Part shown: positions 50,837-60,973 of the stretch, in pieces
Position numbering within the stretch: position 1 is the stretch's first letter
How the letters are laid out: every line of letters begins with the position of its first letter
Origin: an uncultured Polaribacter sp.
GTDB lineage: Bacteria; Bacteroidota; Bacteroidia; Flavobacteriales; Flavobacteriaceae
Assembly (NCBI GenBank): GCA_947497755.1
Contig: CANMHT010000003.1
Location: 248,001-312,000 of the forward strand
DNA length: 64,000 nucleotides
Direction: 5' to 3'
Translations under genes and position numbers: made by a program
Notes under the pieces: generated by a model
Databases searched by the model: none
Seen by the model: only the letters and a program-made list of their open reading frames with translations
Told to the model about the DNA's origin: nothing

Positions 50837-52993
50837 ATGAGAACTTTTATTACTTTACTTCTACTCTGCATAAGTAGTTTTACTTTTTGTCAAAAAGCAG
50901 AAAGTCCTTATTTAAAAGTGCTAACAAAAGATGCACTAATTCCGTTAAAAAGTAGCAAAGCTAACATTCAAATTACGGGTACAATTGCACATGTTCAAAT
51001 TACCCAAACCTATCAAAATTTAGGAGACACTCCTATTGAAGCCACTTATGTATTTCCTATGTCTGCAAAAGCAGCTGTACATAAAATGCAATTAGCAGTA
51101 GGCAATAGAATTACACAAGCAAAAGTTTTTGAAAAGAAAAAAGCTAAGAAAGTATATCAACAAGCTGTAAAAGAAGGAAAAAGAGCGGCAAAATTAGAAC
51201 AACATAGACCTAATGTTTTTCAAATGAAAGTAGGCAATATTATGCCTAATGAAAACATCAGTATTATCATTTCTTACACAGAAATGGTAAGCTTAGCAAA
51301 CAAAGAATATCAATTTATTTTTCCAGGAGTAGTTGGACCTAGATATACTGGCGAAAGCACTAAAAAAGAAAGTGTTTTTAATCAAGCTTATGTTCAGAAT
51401 AGTGGTAGCAATACTATTGATTATGAAATAAAAACAACAATTAATGCTGGGATGATGATCCAACATTTATCATCGTCATCTCATAAACTAAATATACATT
51501 ACCCAGATGCAAATACCGCAGAAATTGCCTTGTCGGCAGAAAATAAAAACCCATCGAATAGAGATTTTGTAATCAACTATTCATTAAGAACAAGTAACAT
51601 CAATACAGGATTGCTGTTGTATGAAGGAGAAAAGGAAAATTATTTTTCATTATTGTTAGAACCAAAAGCTACAATTCAAAAAAATGAAATTCCTGCAAGA
51701 GAATATCTATTTGTTGTTGATGTATCAGGTTCTATGATGGGATATCCAATAGAAGTAAGCAAGTCTTTATTGAGAAATTTATTAGGGGATTTAAGTAAAA
51801 ATGATCGATTTAACATCTTACTTTTCTCTGCTGACAATGCAATTTTTAAAGAAAAGTCGGTAGAGGCAAGTCAAGAAAACTTAGCTGAAGCCTTGCAATT
51901 TTTAACAGGAACTTTTGATAACTATGGATATGGGACAAGAATATTAAACGCTTTAAAAACAGGATATCAACTCCCTAGAGAGTTTCCAAATACAGCAAGA
52001 AATGTTGTAGTAATTACTGACGGATATGTATCTGTAGAAAAAGATGTATTTGAATTCATTGAAAACAATTTAAACAAAGCCAATGTATTTACATTCGGAA
52101 TTGGTAATGGTACCAACAGATATTTAATTGATGGAATGGCAAGAGTTAGTAATAGTTTGTCTTTTAATGCGAGTTCAAAAGACGAAGCATATAAAGTAGC
52201 AAAAACATTTAAAAAATACATTGCGACACCAATGCTAACACAAATAAAAATGCATAGTAACGATTTTGAAATCTATGATGTTGAACCCAAAACGATTCCA
52301 GATGTTTTTGCCGATAGACCCGTATTGATTTATGGAAAGTACAAAGGAGCACCTAAAGGTACAATTGAAATTGAAGGCTTTCAAGGAAATAAAAAATACC
52401 GTCAAACTATTAGAGTTCAAAATGGCAAATTGAGTCAGCAAAATGAAGCATTAAAATACTTATGGGCAAGAAAAAAAATTGAACGTTTAATTGATTATAA
52501 AAAGAATTTTGGAGAACAAGTAAAACAAGAAGTAATTCAACTTGGAATTCAATACAATTTAGCAACAGCATTTACCTCTTTTGTTGCTGTAGATTATGAG
52601 GTTGTTAACCAAAATGGTAGACTAAAAAAAGTAAAACAACCTTTGAATTTACCTAAAAATGTTAATCTATCTGCTGTGGGTGCAGAGGCTAAAATTACTG
52701 GAAAATCAAAATTTAGAAAGTCATTTAAAATTCATATTGAATCAATCATCAACAACAATCAAAAAAGAGCAATTAAAATGTGGTTAAAAAGTAACTATTC
52801 GGCAATTATTCGCATGTATCTAAAGAAATACAAACAAATAAGAATACATATAGATGCCAGTGGGAACATTGTAAAAATTGAAAAAGAAAAAAACAATACC
52901 TGGGTCGTTGGTAGTCAATTAAAAAGCGATTTAAAAAAGCTTCCAAATAACCTTGTAAACAATCATAAATTAGTAATAACCTTAAAACAGTAG
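50837..52993 (+). CDS. Exported VIT and VWA domain protein
   Basis: A 718-residue protein with a signal peptide (ends SFTFCQ). Residues 28-155 form a VIT domain: IPLKSSKANIQITGTIAHVQITQTYQNLGDTPIEATYVFPM and KVFEKKKAKKVYQQAVKEGKRAAKLEQHRPNVFQMKVGNI. Residues 290-455 form a von Willebrand A domain with VVDVSGSMMGY, the complete metal-dependent adhesion motif (D-x-S-x-S), and RNVVVITDGYV. The last 150 residues are basic and unclassified. The layout is that of inter-alpha-trypsin inhibitor heavy chains and their bacterial relatives. It probably binds a ligand in the periplasm or at the surface. The next gene starts 4 bp later. No exosortase sorting tail is seen. Confidence 0.88.
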   Translation: MRTFITLLLLCISSFTFCQKAESPYLKVLTKDALIPLKSSKANIQITGTIAHVQITQTYQNLGDTPIEATYVFPMSAKAAVHKMQLAVGNRITQAKVFEKKKAKKVYQQAVKEGKRAAKLEQHRPNVFQMKVGNIMPNENISIIISYTEMVSLANKEYQFIFPGVVGPRYTGESTKKESVFNQAYVQNSGSNTIDYEIKTTINAGMMIQHLSSSSHKLNIHYPDANTAEIALSAENKNPSNRDFVINYSLRTSNINTGLLLYEGEKENYFSLLLEPKATIQKNEIPAREYLFVVDVSGSMMGYPIEVSKSLLRNLLGDLSKNDRFNILLFSADNAIFKEKSVEASQENLAEALQFLTGTFDNYGYGTRILNALKTGYQLPREFPNTARNVVVITDGYVSVEKDVFEFIENNLNKANVFTFGIGNGTNRYLIDGMARVSNSLSFNASSKDEAYKVAKTFKKYIATPMLTQIKMHSNDFEIYDVEPKTIPDVFADRPVLIYGKYKGAPKGTIEIEGFQGNKKYRQTIRVQNGKLSQQNEALKYLWARKKIERLIDYKKNFGEQVKQEVIQLGIQYNLATAFTSFVAVDYEVVNQNGRLKKVKQPLNLPKNVNLSAVGAEAKITGKSKFRKSFKIHIESIINNNQKRAIKMWLKSNYSAIIRMYLKKYKQIRIHIDASGNIVKIEKEKNNTWVVGSQLKSDLKKLPNNLVNNHKLVITLKQ

Positions 52994-52997
52994 CACC

Positions 52998-54074
52998 ATG
53001 AAAAACACAATTAAAAGAGCAGGATTCGTAATGACATTACTACTGCTAATCGGACAATTAACAAGTTGTAAAAAAACAGTAAAAGAAGTAGAAATTGCTG
53101 ACAATGTAATTACAACTGAGGCTATCACAGAAACTGCAGTAATTAGAGAACCAATCGTTTTTATTACCGGTGTAGATAAAAGTGATAATAACTTTTACAA
53201 AAGTGCTAGACAGTATTTTATAGAAAAGGAATACGAGGTTGTAGATGATGCTTTTTCTTTAGAAGAAATCATTAACTGGTTAAATAAAAATTATGACGAT
53301 AGATTATATGGAGAAATTCATATTGTTAGTCACAGTAATCCATGGAGAGGTATGAGTTTAGAAACAGTTATTAAAGGTGATAGAATTACAGTAGCATCAT
53401 TGCAAAGAAATGCTATAGAAGGTAATTTACCAACATTGCAAAATGTAATTGCTACGGATGCTAAAATTGTTTTTCATGCTTGTGGACTAGGAGAAAACAA
53501 AGCTTTATTACAATTGTTTAAGAGTATTTTTACTACAAATAGTACTCCACAAATTGTTGCTTCTCCTTATTATGCTGTATTCGGAAGAGAATTTTCTAGC
53601 CACTATTTAGCAAAACCTTATTACGGTTTTTACCCAACTGCAAATTCGCCAGGAAATGTAGATTTATCAAAAGAATTTGCTAGAAAATACCCTGAAGAAA
53701 AAGATATTGATTGGCTGGAAACATTGTATAATGATGTAGAAAGATATGTTGGAGAAGCCTATACTTTTAAATTTAATATTCCGGTAAAATGGATTGTAGA
53801 TTTTAATGATTCAGATCAAAATGCTCCGGTATTTAAATCTCAAGAAGAAATTATGGACTGGATTGCAGAAGATGAAAACATTTCAAAAGAATTTAGCAGC
53901 TATAACATTCCATTAGAAAAATTCAGATGGAGAACATCAATCAAAGATGGAAAGTTAATTATTAAAGGAAAAACAAGTGTGGTTTGCATCTTAAAACCAA
54001 TTATTAAACCTTACGGAGATTTAGAACATGTTACTCCAGAAATAGACAACTTACGTTTGTACAATGTAGAATAA
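52998..54074 (+). CDS. Lipoprotein with caspase-like His/Cys pair
   Basis: A 358-residue lipoprotein; the signal peptide ends GQLTSC, with the lipid-bearing Cys at residue 24. From residue 51 the fold-like pattern is EPIVFITGVDK, then EIHIVSHSNPWRGMSLE with His112, and DAKIVFHACGLGENKALLQLF with Cys162. A beta-strand ending in His, then 50 residues later a strand ending in A-C, is the catalytic layout of clan CD peptidases (caspases, CHAT, gingipains). It is also followed by QIVASPYYAVFG. I do not recognise an established family, so proteolysis is a hypothesis. It lies 4 bp after the VIT/VWA gene, so the two should be made together. Confidence 0.6.
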   Translation: MKNTIKRAGFVMTLLLLIGQLTSCKKTVKEVEIADNVITTEAITETAVIREPIVFITGVDKSDNNFYKSARQYFIEKEYEVVDDAFSLEEIINWLNKNYDDRLYGEIHIVSHSNPWRGMSLETVIKGDRITVASLQRNAIEGNLPTLQNVIATDAKIVFHACGLGENKALLQLFKSIFTTNSTPQIVASPYYAVFGREFSSHYLAKPYYGFYPTANSPGNVDLSKEFARKYPEEKDIDWLETLYNDVERYVGEAYTFKFNIPVKWIVDFNDSDQNAPVFKSQEEIMDWIAEDENISKEFSSYNIPLEKFRWRTSIKDGKLIIKGKTSVVCILKPIIKPYGDLEHVTPEIDNLRLYNVE

Positions 54075-54077
54075 TAA

Positions 54078-54105
54078 AAAAGGCAGAACTTAGGTTCTGC
54101 CTTTT
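54078..54105. terminator. Bidirectional terminator after the lipoprotein gene
   Basis: AAAAGGCAGAAC (54078-54089) and GTTCTGCCTTTT (54094-54105) pair perfectly over 12 bp around a TTAG loop. It serves both the lipoprotein gene and the convergent protease gene. Confidence 0.88.
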
Positions 54106-54115
54106 ATTTTTGTTA

Positions 54116-57100
54116 TTATTTTATCTTTTTGAGTAAGATATCAATAGCTTTATTTAACTGTGGTGTATTGTTTTCTAAACGATCTTTAAAGTTTTTACCA
54201 ACATAAACATCAGGAGCTACTCCACTCATCTCTAAATCTTTTCCATCAAGAGTATAACATCCCCAAGAAGGTAATCTATAAAAAGAACCATCTACTAAAG
54301 AGCTACCCGTTGTAAAAATAATCCATCGGTAAGTTTCTGTACCTACAATCGTTCCTAATCCAAGTTCTTTAAAACCTGCAGCAGTCATTTCTGCATCAGA
54401 TAAAGATTGCTCATTTATTAATAATACAATTGGTTTATTTCCATAACTAAAGTTAGACTGACTCGTTAATTTTCCTTCTCTATATTTCCAGTTTAAATAT
54501 TGTTTTTGTTGTAAGAAGTTCAACACAGCATCATGTACATTACCTCCAGTATTATAACGTAAGTCTAAAATTAAGCCATCTTTATAGGCTTCACTGCTCA
54601 TTAAATCTTGATAGAATTTAGTTAACTCTCCACCTCCCATGTTTTTCATATGTACATAAGCAATTTTTTTATTCGTCTTTTTATCTACATAAGCTTGGTT
54701 ATTATCTTGCCATTCGTCATAAACTAAATTCTTTATAGTTCTATAACTTGTTGGATGCACATTCACATCAAACTCTTTTCCATTTCTACTAAATCTTAAA
54801 CTTAGTTCAGCATTAAACTTTGGATTTGTAAAATAAGATTCTCTATTCATTTTTGAGTTGATCTTATTATCGTTTACAGCAATCAATCGATCTCCTTTTC
54901 TAATATTCTTTCCTCTAACATCAGTTGGTCCGTCAGTAACTATACTTTCAACTACAAAAGGATTTTCACTGTTAAACACTATTCCAGTTGATAATGTACG
55001 AGTACCATGATAAACTTGTTCTTCTTTTCCGCTAGAATTAAATCCAAAATGTGAAGTGTTTAATTCTCCTAACATATCATTAAAAATCAATCTTAAATTT
55101 GCTCTGCTAGCTACGTATGGTAAATATTTTGCATAGTTATCTCTTAGTTTCTGCCAATTTTCTCCATGAAACTTTTCATCGTAAAAATTTTCTTCCATTC
55201 CAGCCCAAGCTTCATAATACATTTGCTCAAACTCCTCAGAAAGCGATTTATTAAAACGATAACTTATTGCTATCGGTTTTAGCTTGTTTGCTCCTAAGTT
55301 TACGGTTTGTATTGTTCCACTAGATAAGAGGTAATGCTTTTTACCAATTGTTACAAACTGATAACCATACACCGGCTTATCTCCCATTTTAACAGTCTTG
55401 TTATTTTCAAAAGGCTCCATAGTTGTTTTCCATAATTTACTACGACCTTCATCATGATTAGAAATGTACAATACATGAGTTTTATTCCCGTCTTTAATCA
55501 AAGTAATACCTCTTTGATTTCCAAAACTCGGACTGATTCTTGTAAGTCTTTCCATCAATCCATTAGGGTTAATAGATACCTTAATTTTAGATTTTTTAGA
55601 TGCTTTCTTCTCTTTTTTATCCTTCTTATCTTTCTTTACTTCCTCTCTAAAAAGCGCATTTACTTTATCTAACTTAAATGGTTTTTCGTACTTATCTAAT
55701 GCCATTTGATATACTTTAGAATTTCCATTTCCTCCACTAGGAAAACTAGGCGCTGTTCTTTCAGATGAAAAATAAATATACTTTCCATCTGCAGACCACA
55801 CAGGTCCTATTTCTGACACCTTGGTATTCGTTAAATTTAAGGTCTTTTTTGTAGTTAGATTGTATGCAAAAATATCTGCTTCGAAATCTCTATATGCATT
55901 GTACACTATATAGTTTCCATCAGGAGAAAAATATGGATCTGAATTATAGAATCCCCAAAGTTCATCTTTTACAATTAACTCATTCTTAAACGAATCTAAA
56001 TCAATAGTATAAATTTCATTTCTTCCTCTAAGATATACCCCTTTAGTTCTTTCATTATTAAGGGTTATCTGCCTATTATTTCTGCTACTTTTAGTTATTT
56101 GTTTTGTAGCAATCTTTCCATTTGCACTCGTAACAAACCAATTGTAATACCCCTTATAAGATCTAGAATACAATAGTGAGTTATTATTTTTTAACCATTT
56201 TACTTCTTGCACAGCTTCTAACGGATCTGTATTAATTTCTTTAATAAACTTTCCTTTAATATCTGAAACAAAAAGTTTTCCTCTAGAAATGAATGCTAAT
56301 TTTTTTCCATCAGGAGAAACATCAAAATAGGTAATGTTTCCTTTTACATCATAGGTTTGATTTTTCTTTATAGTCGAATTATTATTGCTATTTATTCTTA
56401 ATCTCTTAGTAGATTTTTTTGATACATCATAGATATATAATTGGTAATCTTTTCTAAACACAATCTTTTCACCATTTGCAGCAACTTTTGGCCACATAAT
56501 TGAAGTAGAAAAATTAGTCAATCTCTTTTTTACTCCATTTTCAAAAGTATATAAGTTGTATTCTCCTTTGTATTGATCTGATTGAAAATAAACTTTCCCA
56601 TTACGATCAATTGTAGCTCCAAAATCTTTTCCTCTATAACTTGTATGCTTGGTAAACTTCTTTGTTTTTTTGTTGTATGATTTTATATCTGGATTATAAT
56701 CTCCTTTGTATCTTTTTCTATGTGCAAAAACAGAACTCTCCCAAGATTCATTAAAATAAATGTCTTTTGTCTTTGGATGTTCAACTACATTGTGAACCGT
56801 ATTAAAATAATGTCCAAAAGTTCGTTTTGGCGTACCACCAGAAATAGCAACAGTAAAATTGCTCATTCTATTATCACGATCTGAAGTAAAATTGATGGTT
56901 TTACTATCCCAATTCCAAGAAGCAACCATATCTCCACTTTGATGATATGTTAATTGTTGAATCTCGCCTCCTTTTAAAGGCATAATATATACATCATAAT
57001 TACCATATTGATTGCTAGAAAACGCTAACCATTTTCCATCTGGAGAAACACTTGGATTGGTTTCTGTACCATCCATTGCTGTTAATCTAAAAGCATCTCC

Positions 57101-57259
57101 TCCATTAGAAGACACCTTCCATAAATCTCCTTCATAACTATAAATAACTTCTTTAGCATCTGGAGTTAATGTTGGTTTTAAAGTAAAAAAAACTTGTTTG
57201 TTTTGAGAATATACTGCCAGCGTGCTAAACAGTATAAAAATTCTAAAAAAAGATTTCAT
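54116..57259 (-). CDS. Tricorn-like S41 family protease
   Basis: A 1047-residue exported protease (signal peptide ends LAVYSQ). The N-terminal 550 residues contain repeated WD40/TolB-like blades such as NPSVSPDGKWLAFSSN, YFDVSPDGKKLAFIS and DPYFSPDGNYIVYNAYRD, forming one or two beta-propellers. A Lys-rich linker (KKDKKDKKEKKASKK) precedes the C1 helical domain, a PDZ domain (GIVFNSENPFVVESIVTDGPTD) and the S41 core. LILDLRYNTGGNVHD and LINEQSLSDAEMTAAGF supply the oxyanion region and catalytic Ser; GTETYRW follows. This order is that of archaeal tricorn protease. It probably degrades peptides in the periplasm. It has its own strand and terminator. Confidence 0.92.
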   Translation of the reverse strand: MKSFFRIFILFSTLAVYSQNKQVFFTLKPTLTPDAKEVIYSYEGDLWKVSSNGGDAFRLTAMDGTETNPSVSPDGKWLAFSSNQYGNYDVYIMPLKGGEIQQLTYHQSGDMVASWNWDSKTINFTSDRDNRMSNFTVAISGGTPKRTFGHYFNTVHNVVEHPKTKDIYFNESWESSVFAHRKRYKGDYNPDIKSYNKKTKKFTKHTSYRGKDFGATIDRNGKVYFQSDQYKGEYNLYTFENGVKKRLTNFSTSIMWPKVAANGEKIVFRKDYQLYIYDVSKKSTKRLRINSNNNSTIKKNQTYDVKGNITYFDVSPDGKKLAFISRGKLFVSDIKGKFIKEINTDPLEAVQEVKWLKNNNSLLYSRSYKGYYNWFVTSANGKIATKQITKSSRNNRQITLNNERTKGVYLRGRNEIYTIDLDSFKNELIVKDELWGFYNSDPYFSPDGNYIVYNAYRDFEADIFAYNLTTKKTLNLTNTKVSEIGPVWSADGKYIYFSSERTAPSFPSGGNGNSKVYQMALDKYEKPFKLDKVNALFREEVKKDKKDKKEKKASKKSKIKVSINPNGLMERLTRISPSFGNQRGITLIKDGNKTHVLYISNHDEGRSKLWKTTMEPFENNKTVKMGDKPVYGYQFVTIGKKHYLLSSGTIQTVNLGANKLKPIAISYRFNKSLSEEFEQMYYEAWAGMEENFYDEKFHGENWQKLRDNYAKYLPYVASRANLRLIFNDMLGELNTSHFGFNSSGKEEQVYHGTRTLSTGIVFNSENPFVVESIVTDGPTDVRGKNIRKGDRLIAVNDNKINSKMNRESYFTNPKFNAELSLRFSRNGKEFDVNVHPTSYRTIKNLVYDEWQDNNQAYVDKKTNKKIAYVHMKNMGGGELTKFYQDLMSSEAYKDGLILDLRYNTGGNVHDAVLNFLQQKQYLNWKYREGKLTSQSNFSYGNKPIVLLINEQSLSDAEMTAAGFKELGLGTIVGTETYRWIIFTTGSSLVDGSFYRLPSWGCYTLDGKDLEMSGVAPDVYVGKNFKDRLENNTPQLNKAIDILLKKIK

Positions 57260-57369
57260 AATCGATAAAAAGTTTGATTGAAAAGCGGAAGTTAATCAAT
57301 TTTAAATAGTATCTTTCTTTTAAAAATGTTAAATCCTTTATTTGGCATAATTCATGCTTAATTTTGTTC

Positions 57370-60126
57370 ATGCTGCAACTCAAAAAATATCTTAGTTTTT
57401 GTTTCTTTCTGATAATGTGCTCACTAGCTTTTGGTCAGAATCAACACTTTAAAAATATTTCTATAAAAGAAGGTTTACCACAATCTGATGTTTTAGATGT
57501 AGCACAGGATGAGATTGGTTATTTGTGGTTTGCTACTCAAGGTGGTGGTATAGCCAAATATGATGGTAAAACTTTCGAAAACTACAATCAGTCTAATGGG
57601 CTGTTATCTAATTTTGTGAATGCCTTGTCTATTCATAAACATAAATTATATGTAGGTACACACAAAGGATTGTCTATTTTTTACAAAGGAAAATTCACAA
57701 ATTATCCTTCACCTAAAGTCAATGCAATTACACAGCTAAATAATGAAACTTATTTAGCTACCAAAGAAGGAATTTATGTTTTTAGAAAAGATTACATACT
57801 TCCTTTAAAACTGAATTTAAAAATTGATTTATCAGAAATAAAATCTATTCGCTACACAGATTCTTTTTATTGGATAGAAACGCCATCTGATATTTGGAAA
57901 ACCAAAACATTACACAACCCTAAAGCGATAACAAAAGCTACAAAAAAAGAAAAAATCTTATGGTTAAATAAGCAACAAAAGACAATACAACATTATCAAA
58001 AGTTGCCTAGATTTAAAACAGTCAGTATAGTAAAAATATTCAGAGATAAACAAAACACATTATGGATTCTAACTCGTGGACAAGGTGTTTTTCAATCGAT
58101 TGTAAATAATTTCCAACATTTTGATCGTATCAATTCACAAAGAATTCGACAAATTACTGCCGTGCATACTTCTAGTGATACAGTTTGGTTTTCTGACGGA
58201 TTTTCACTCTTTAAAAATGACAGTATGGGTATTAAATCCATTCCCATACAGCAACATCAATTTAAAACTACCAGTATTACTACTGATGCATTTCATAATT
58301 TATGGGTTGGTTCTAAAAATAAAGGTATTTACATTTTTAGAAAAAAAACGGATAGTTTACAGTTAGAAACTTATCAAATTGAACGTTTACATACGCAAAA
58401 TGGTTTGCCTAATAATCAAATTCAAAAAATACAGATTCTAAATGATACTATTTGGATCACTACAAAAAACAAAGGAATTATTAAGTTAGATTATGATTTT
58501 AACAATGGTGTTGTTAAAAAGATTCGAACTTTTAATCAAAGTAACGGATTAAAAGATTTACAGATTACAACGACTCTTATACATAAAGGGAATGTTTGGT
58601 ACGCTACTAAAAATGGCGCAATTGGCTATATTAAAGACAATACCATAAGGCATTTTTCTCGTGTTTTAAAACAGCAAACTTCTATTAGTTCTTTAGCTTT
58701 TTATAAAAATCATTTGCTCATAGGAACTTTAGGCAATGGCATTTGGATGGCTAAACAAGCAGAAATAAATCAGTTAAAACCTTTGTCTTCTTCTCTTTTA
58801 AACTCTTTAAATGTGTATCAAATGTTAGTAGATAGTCAACATAAAATTTGGATGGGTACAGAAAAAGGATTGGATCAAATAGTCTTAAAAAATAATCGGG
58901 TTTTTGATGTTAAGCATTTTAATGCTAATGATGGTTTTTGGGGTATAGAAACTAGTTTAAATACTGCTATAGAAACAACTAATGGCAACCTATGGTTTGG
59001 AACCAAAAACGGAATCACAAAATACACTCCAACAAATAGCATTGCAAAAAAATACAAACCTATTATTTCTTTTGAAAAAATACTGGTTGAAAACCAGTAT
59101 CTAGACAGTATTTCTAATCCGATTATTGCTAAGATATTACAATTAAAACCTCTTCAAAACAGTCTCTCTTTTCGTTATAAAACAGTAGATTTAAGTCATC
59201 CAGATAGGATTTTATATCAATGGAAATTAAATGATAACACTAGTAATTGGACTACTCAAAACAACATCAATTTTGCCAATTTACAAGCTGGTAATTATGT
59301 GTTTAGTGTGGTTTCTAAAAATGCATTTAATGAAATTAGCAAGCCTCAAATTTTCAACTTTTTTATTGACAAACCTATTTACAAAAAAACTTGGTTTATT
59401 GTTAGTTGTATCATTGCTACATTCTTAGTATTATTATTGATTGTAGTAAACTATATACAGCAAAAAAATAAAGAAAAAGTACAAAAGTTACGTTTAGAAA
59501 ATCACCTAATAAATTTAGAGCAAAAAGCACTTCAGTTACAAATGAATCCTCATTTTATCTTTAATGTTTTAAACGGAATTAAAGCCTTGGGGTATAAAGA
59601 AGATAAAACAGAACTAAACCAAACCATTAGTCAATTTGCTACTCTATTACGGGCTATTTTACACAATTCTAGAGAAGAAAATATTAGCTTATCAGAAGAA
59701 ATAAAAACTTTACAAAATTATGTTGCTTTAGAACAAAAAATGACTTCAAATCCATTTGATTTTAAAGTAGAAATAGCTATAAATACTATTGATATTGAAG
59801 AAATATTGATTCCACCTATGCTTTTACAACCTTTTATTGAGAATAGTATTAAACATGGATTTAAAGGTATTTCTAAAACTGGAAACATAATACTTTACTT
59901 TACTATAAAAAATCACCAATTATATTGCTCAGTTACCGATAATGGTGTGGGTTACAAACATTCTCAAAAAACTAGTACACATAAATCTGTTGCTCTCCAA
60001 GTAACTAAAGAACGTATCAAAAATTTGTCTAAATATAGTAGCATAGAAATTGCCGAAATAAAAAAAGATGCAGAAATTATTGGGACAAAAGTAGAAATTA
60101 AGATACCTTTAGTAACTGATTACTAA
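57370..60126 (+). CDS. Two-component-propeller sensor histidine kinase (LytS/YehU-type catalytic core)
   Basis: The track start at 57364 is TTG; the ATG at 57370 gives 918 residues. It has a signal peptide (ends SLAFGQ) and a periplasmic sensor of about 560 residues with propeller repeats such as LWFATQGGGIAKYDG, LYVGTHKGLSIF, LWVGSKNKGIYIF and LWFGTKNGITKY. A Y_Y_Y domain (SFRYKTVDLSHPDRILYQW) follows, then one transmembrane helix (about residues 675-697). The kinase domain has LQMNPHFIFNVLNGI with the phospho-His, PMLLQPFIENSIKHGF (N box) and VTDNGVGY. This PF06580 core pairs with LytTR regulators. One is encoded two genes downstream in the same operon. Confidence 0.92.
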   Translation: MLQLKKYLSFCFFLIMCSLAFGQNQHFKNISIKEGLPQSDVLDVAQDEIGYLWFATQGGGIAKYDGKTFENYNQSNGLLSNFVNALSIHKHKLYVGTHKGLSIFYKGKFTNYPSPKVNAITQLNNETYLATKEGIYVFRKDYILPLKLNLKIDLSEIKSIRYTDSFYWIETPSDIWKTKTLHNPKAITKATKKEKILWLNKQQKTIQHYQKLPRFKTVSIVKIFRDKQNTLWILTRGQGVFQSIVNNFQHFDRINSQRIRQITAVHTSSDTVWFSDGFSLFKNDSMGIKSIPIQQHQFKTTSITTDAFHNLWVGSKNKGIYIFRKKTDSLQLETYQIERLHTQNGLPNNQIQKIQILNDTIWITTKNKGIIKLDYDFNNGVVKKIRTFNQSNGLKDLQITTTLIHKGNVWYATKNGAIGYIKDNTIRHFSRVLKQQTSISSLAFYKNHLLIGTLGNGIWMAKQAEINQLKPLSSSLLNSLNVYQMLVDSQHKIWMGTEKGLDQIVLKNNRVFDVKHFNANDGFWGIETSLNTAIETTNGNLWFGTKNGITKYTPTNSIAKKYKPIISFEKILVENQYLDSISNPIIAKILQLKPLQNSLSFRYKTVDLSHPDRILYQWKLNDNTSNWTTQNNINFANLQAGNYVFSVVSKNAFNEISKPQIFNFFIDKPIYKKTWFIVSCIIATFLVLLLIVVNYIQQKNKEKVQKLRLENHLINLEQKALQLQMNPHFIFNVLNGIKALGYKEDKTELNQTISQFATLLRAILHNSREENISLSEEIKTLQNYVALEQKMTSNPFDFKVEIAINTIDIEEILIPPMLLQPFIENSIKHGFKGISKTGNIILYFTIKNHQLYCSVTDNGVGYKHSQKTSTHKSVALQVTKERIKNLSKYSSIEIAEIKKDAEIIGTKVEIKIPLVTDY

Positions 60127-60132
60127 ATTATT

Positions 60133-60969
60133 ATGAATAGAAGAAAGTTTATTAAAAGCTCCATCATTGGAGCTATCGGCACCAGTATACTTGGAAGTTT
60201 TTACTCCTGGCAAGTTGAACCCTTTTGGTTAGAATTTGTGACATTAAAAATGGATATTAAAAATTTACCAAGTGATTTGAAGGGAAAAACACTAATGCAA
60301 ATTAGTGATGTACATGTTGGAAACAACTTCGATTATCAATACATTATTGATTCATTTAAAAAAGCGCAAAAATTTAATCCAGATTTTGTGGTGTATACGG
60401 GTGATTATGTTTCGTATGAAAATGAAGAACAATATGCCCAACTAAAACAGGTTTTTAAACATGCAGTTACTGGCACTTATGGCACTATAGGTGTATTAGG
60501 AAATCATGATTATGGAATCAATTCTGTACAACAAGATGTTGCAGATGAAATTACCTCCATACTTGAAAGTTCTGGAATAACAATTTTAGGCAATGAGCAA
60601 AAGAGTTTTCATGGATTGAATATTATCGGAATTGATGATTATTGGAGTTTAAATTTTGAACCCAAAAAAGTAATGCGACATATAGATCATCAAAAAGCCA
60701 ATTTGGTTTTATGTCACAATCCCGATGTTTGCGATTTAAATGTTTGGAATAACTATAAGGGGTGGATTTTATCTGGTCATACTCATGGTGGTCAAGTAAA
60801 ATCTCCTTTTCTTAACCCACCAATTTTACCAGTAAAAAATAAAAAATATTCTTCTGGAAAAATTGATTTAAACGATGGAAGAACTTTGTATATTAACCGA
60901 GCTTTAGGACATTTGTGGCAACTTAGATTTAATGTAAGACCAGAAATTACAATTTTTGAATTAGAATAA
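60133..60969 (+). CDS. Tat-type exported metallophosphoesterase
   Basis: A 278-residue calcineurin-like phosphoesterase. The start MNRRKFIKSSIIGAIG is a twin-arginine signal, so it is probably exported folded with its metals. Metal-binding motifs are all present: ISDVHVG, YTGDYVS, LGNHDYG, LCHNPD and GHTHGGQV. This set belongs to the YkuE/YaeI-type group acting on phosphodiesters, often in lipid or nucleotide metabolism. It sits 6 bp after the histidine kinase gene and 4 bp before the response regulator gene, an unusual place in a two-component operon. It might act on the signal or the envelope. The substrate is unknown. Confidence 0.88.
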   Translation: MNRRKFIKSSIIGAIGTSILGSFYSWQVEPFWLEFVTLKMDIKNLPSDLKGKTLMQISDVHVGNNFDYQYIIDSFKKAQKFNPDFVVYTGDYVSYENEEQYAQLKQVFKHAVTGTYGTIGVLGNHDYGINSVQQDVADEITSILESSGITILGNEQKSFHGLNIIGIDDYWSLNFEPKKVMRHIDHQKANLVLCHNPDVCDLNVWNNYKGWILSGHTHGGQVKSPFLNPPILPVKNKKYSSGKIDLNDGRTLYINRALGHLWQLRFNVRPEITIFELE

Positions 60970-60973
60970 CTGA

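Noticed and set aside
57359-57366. TAATTTTG just before the histidine kinase as its -7 element
   Set aside because: It matches the consensus but ends 3 bp before the ATG, which would leave almost no leader; a chance match in AT-rich DNA is likely.
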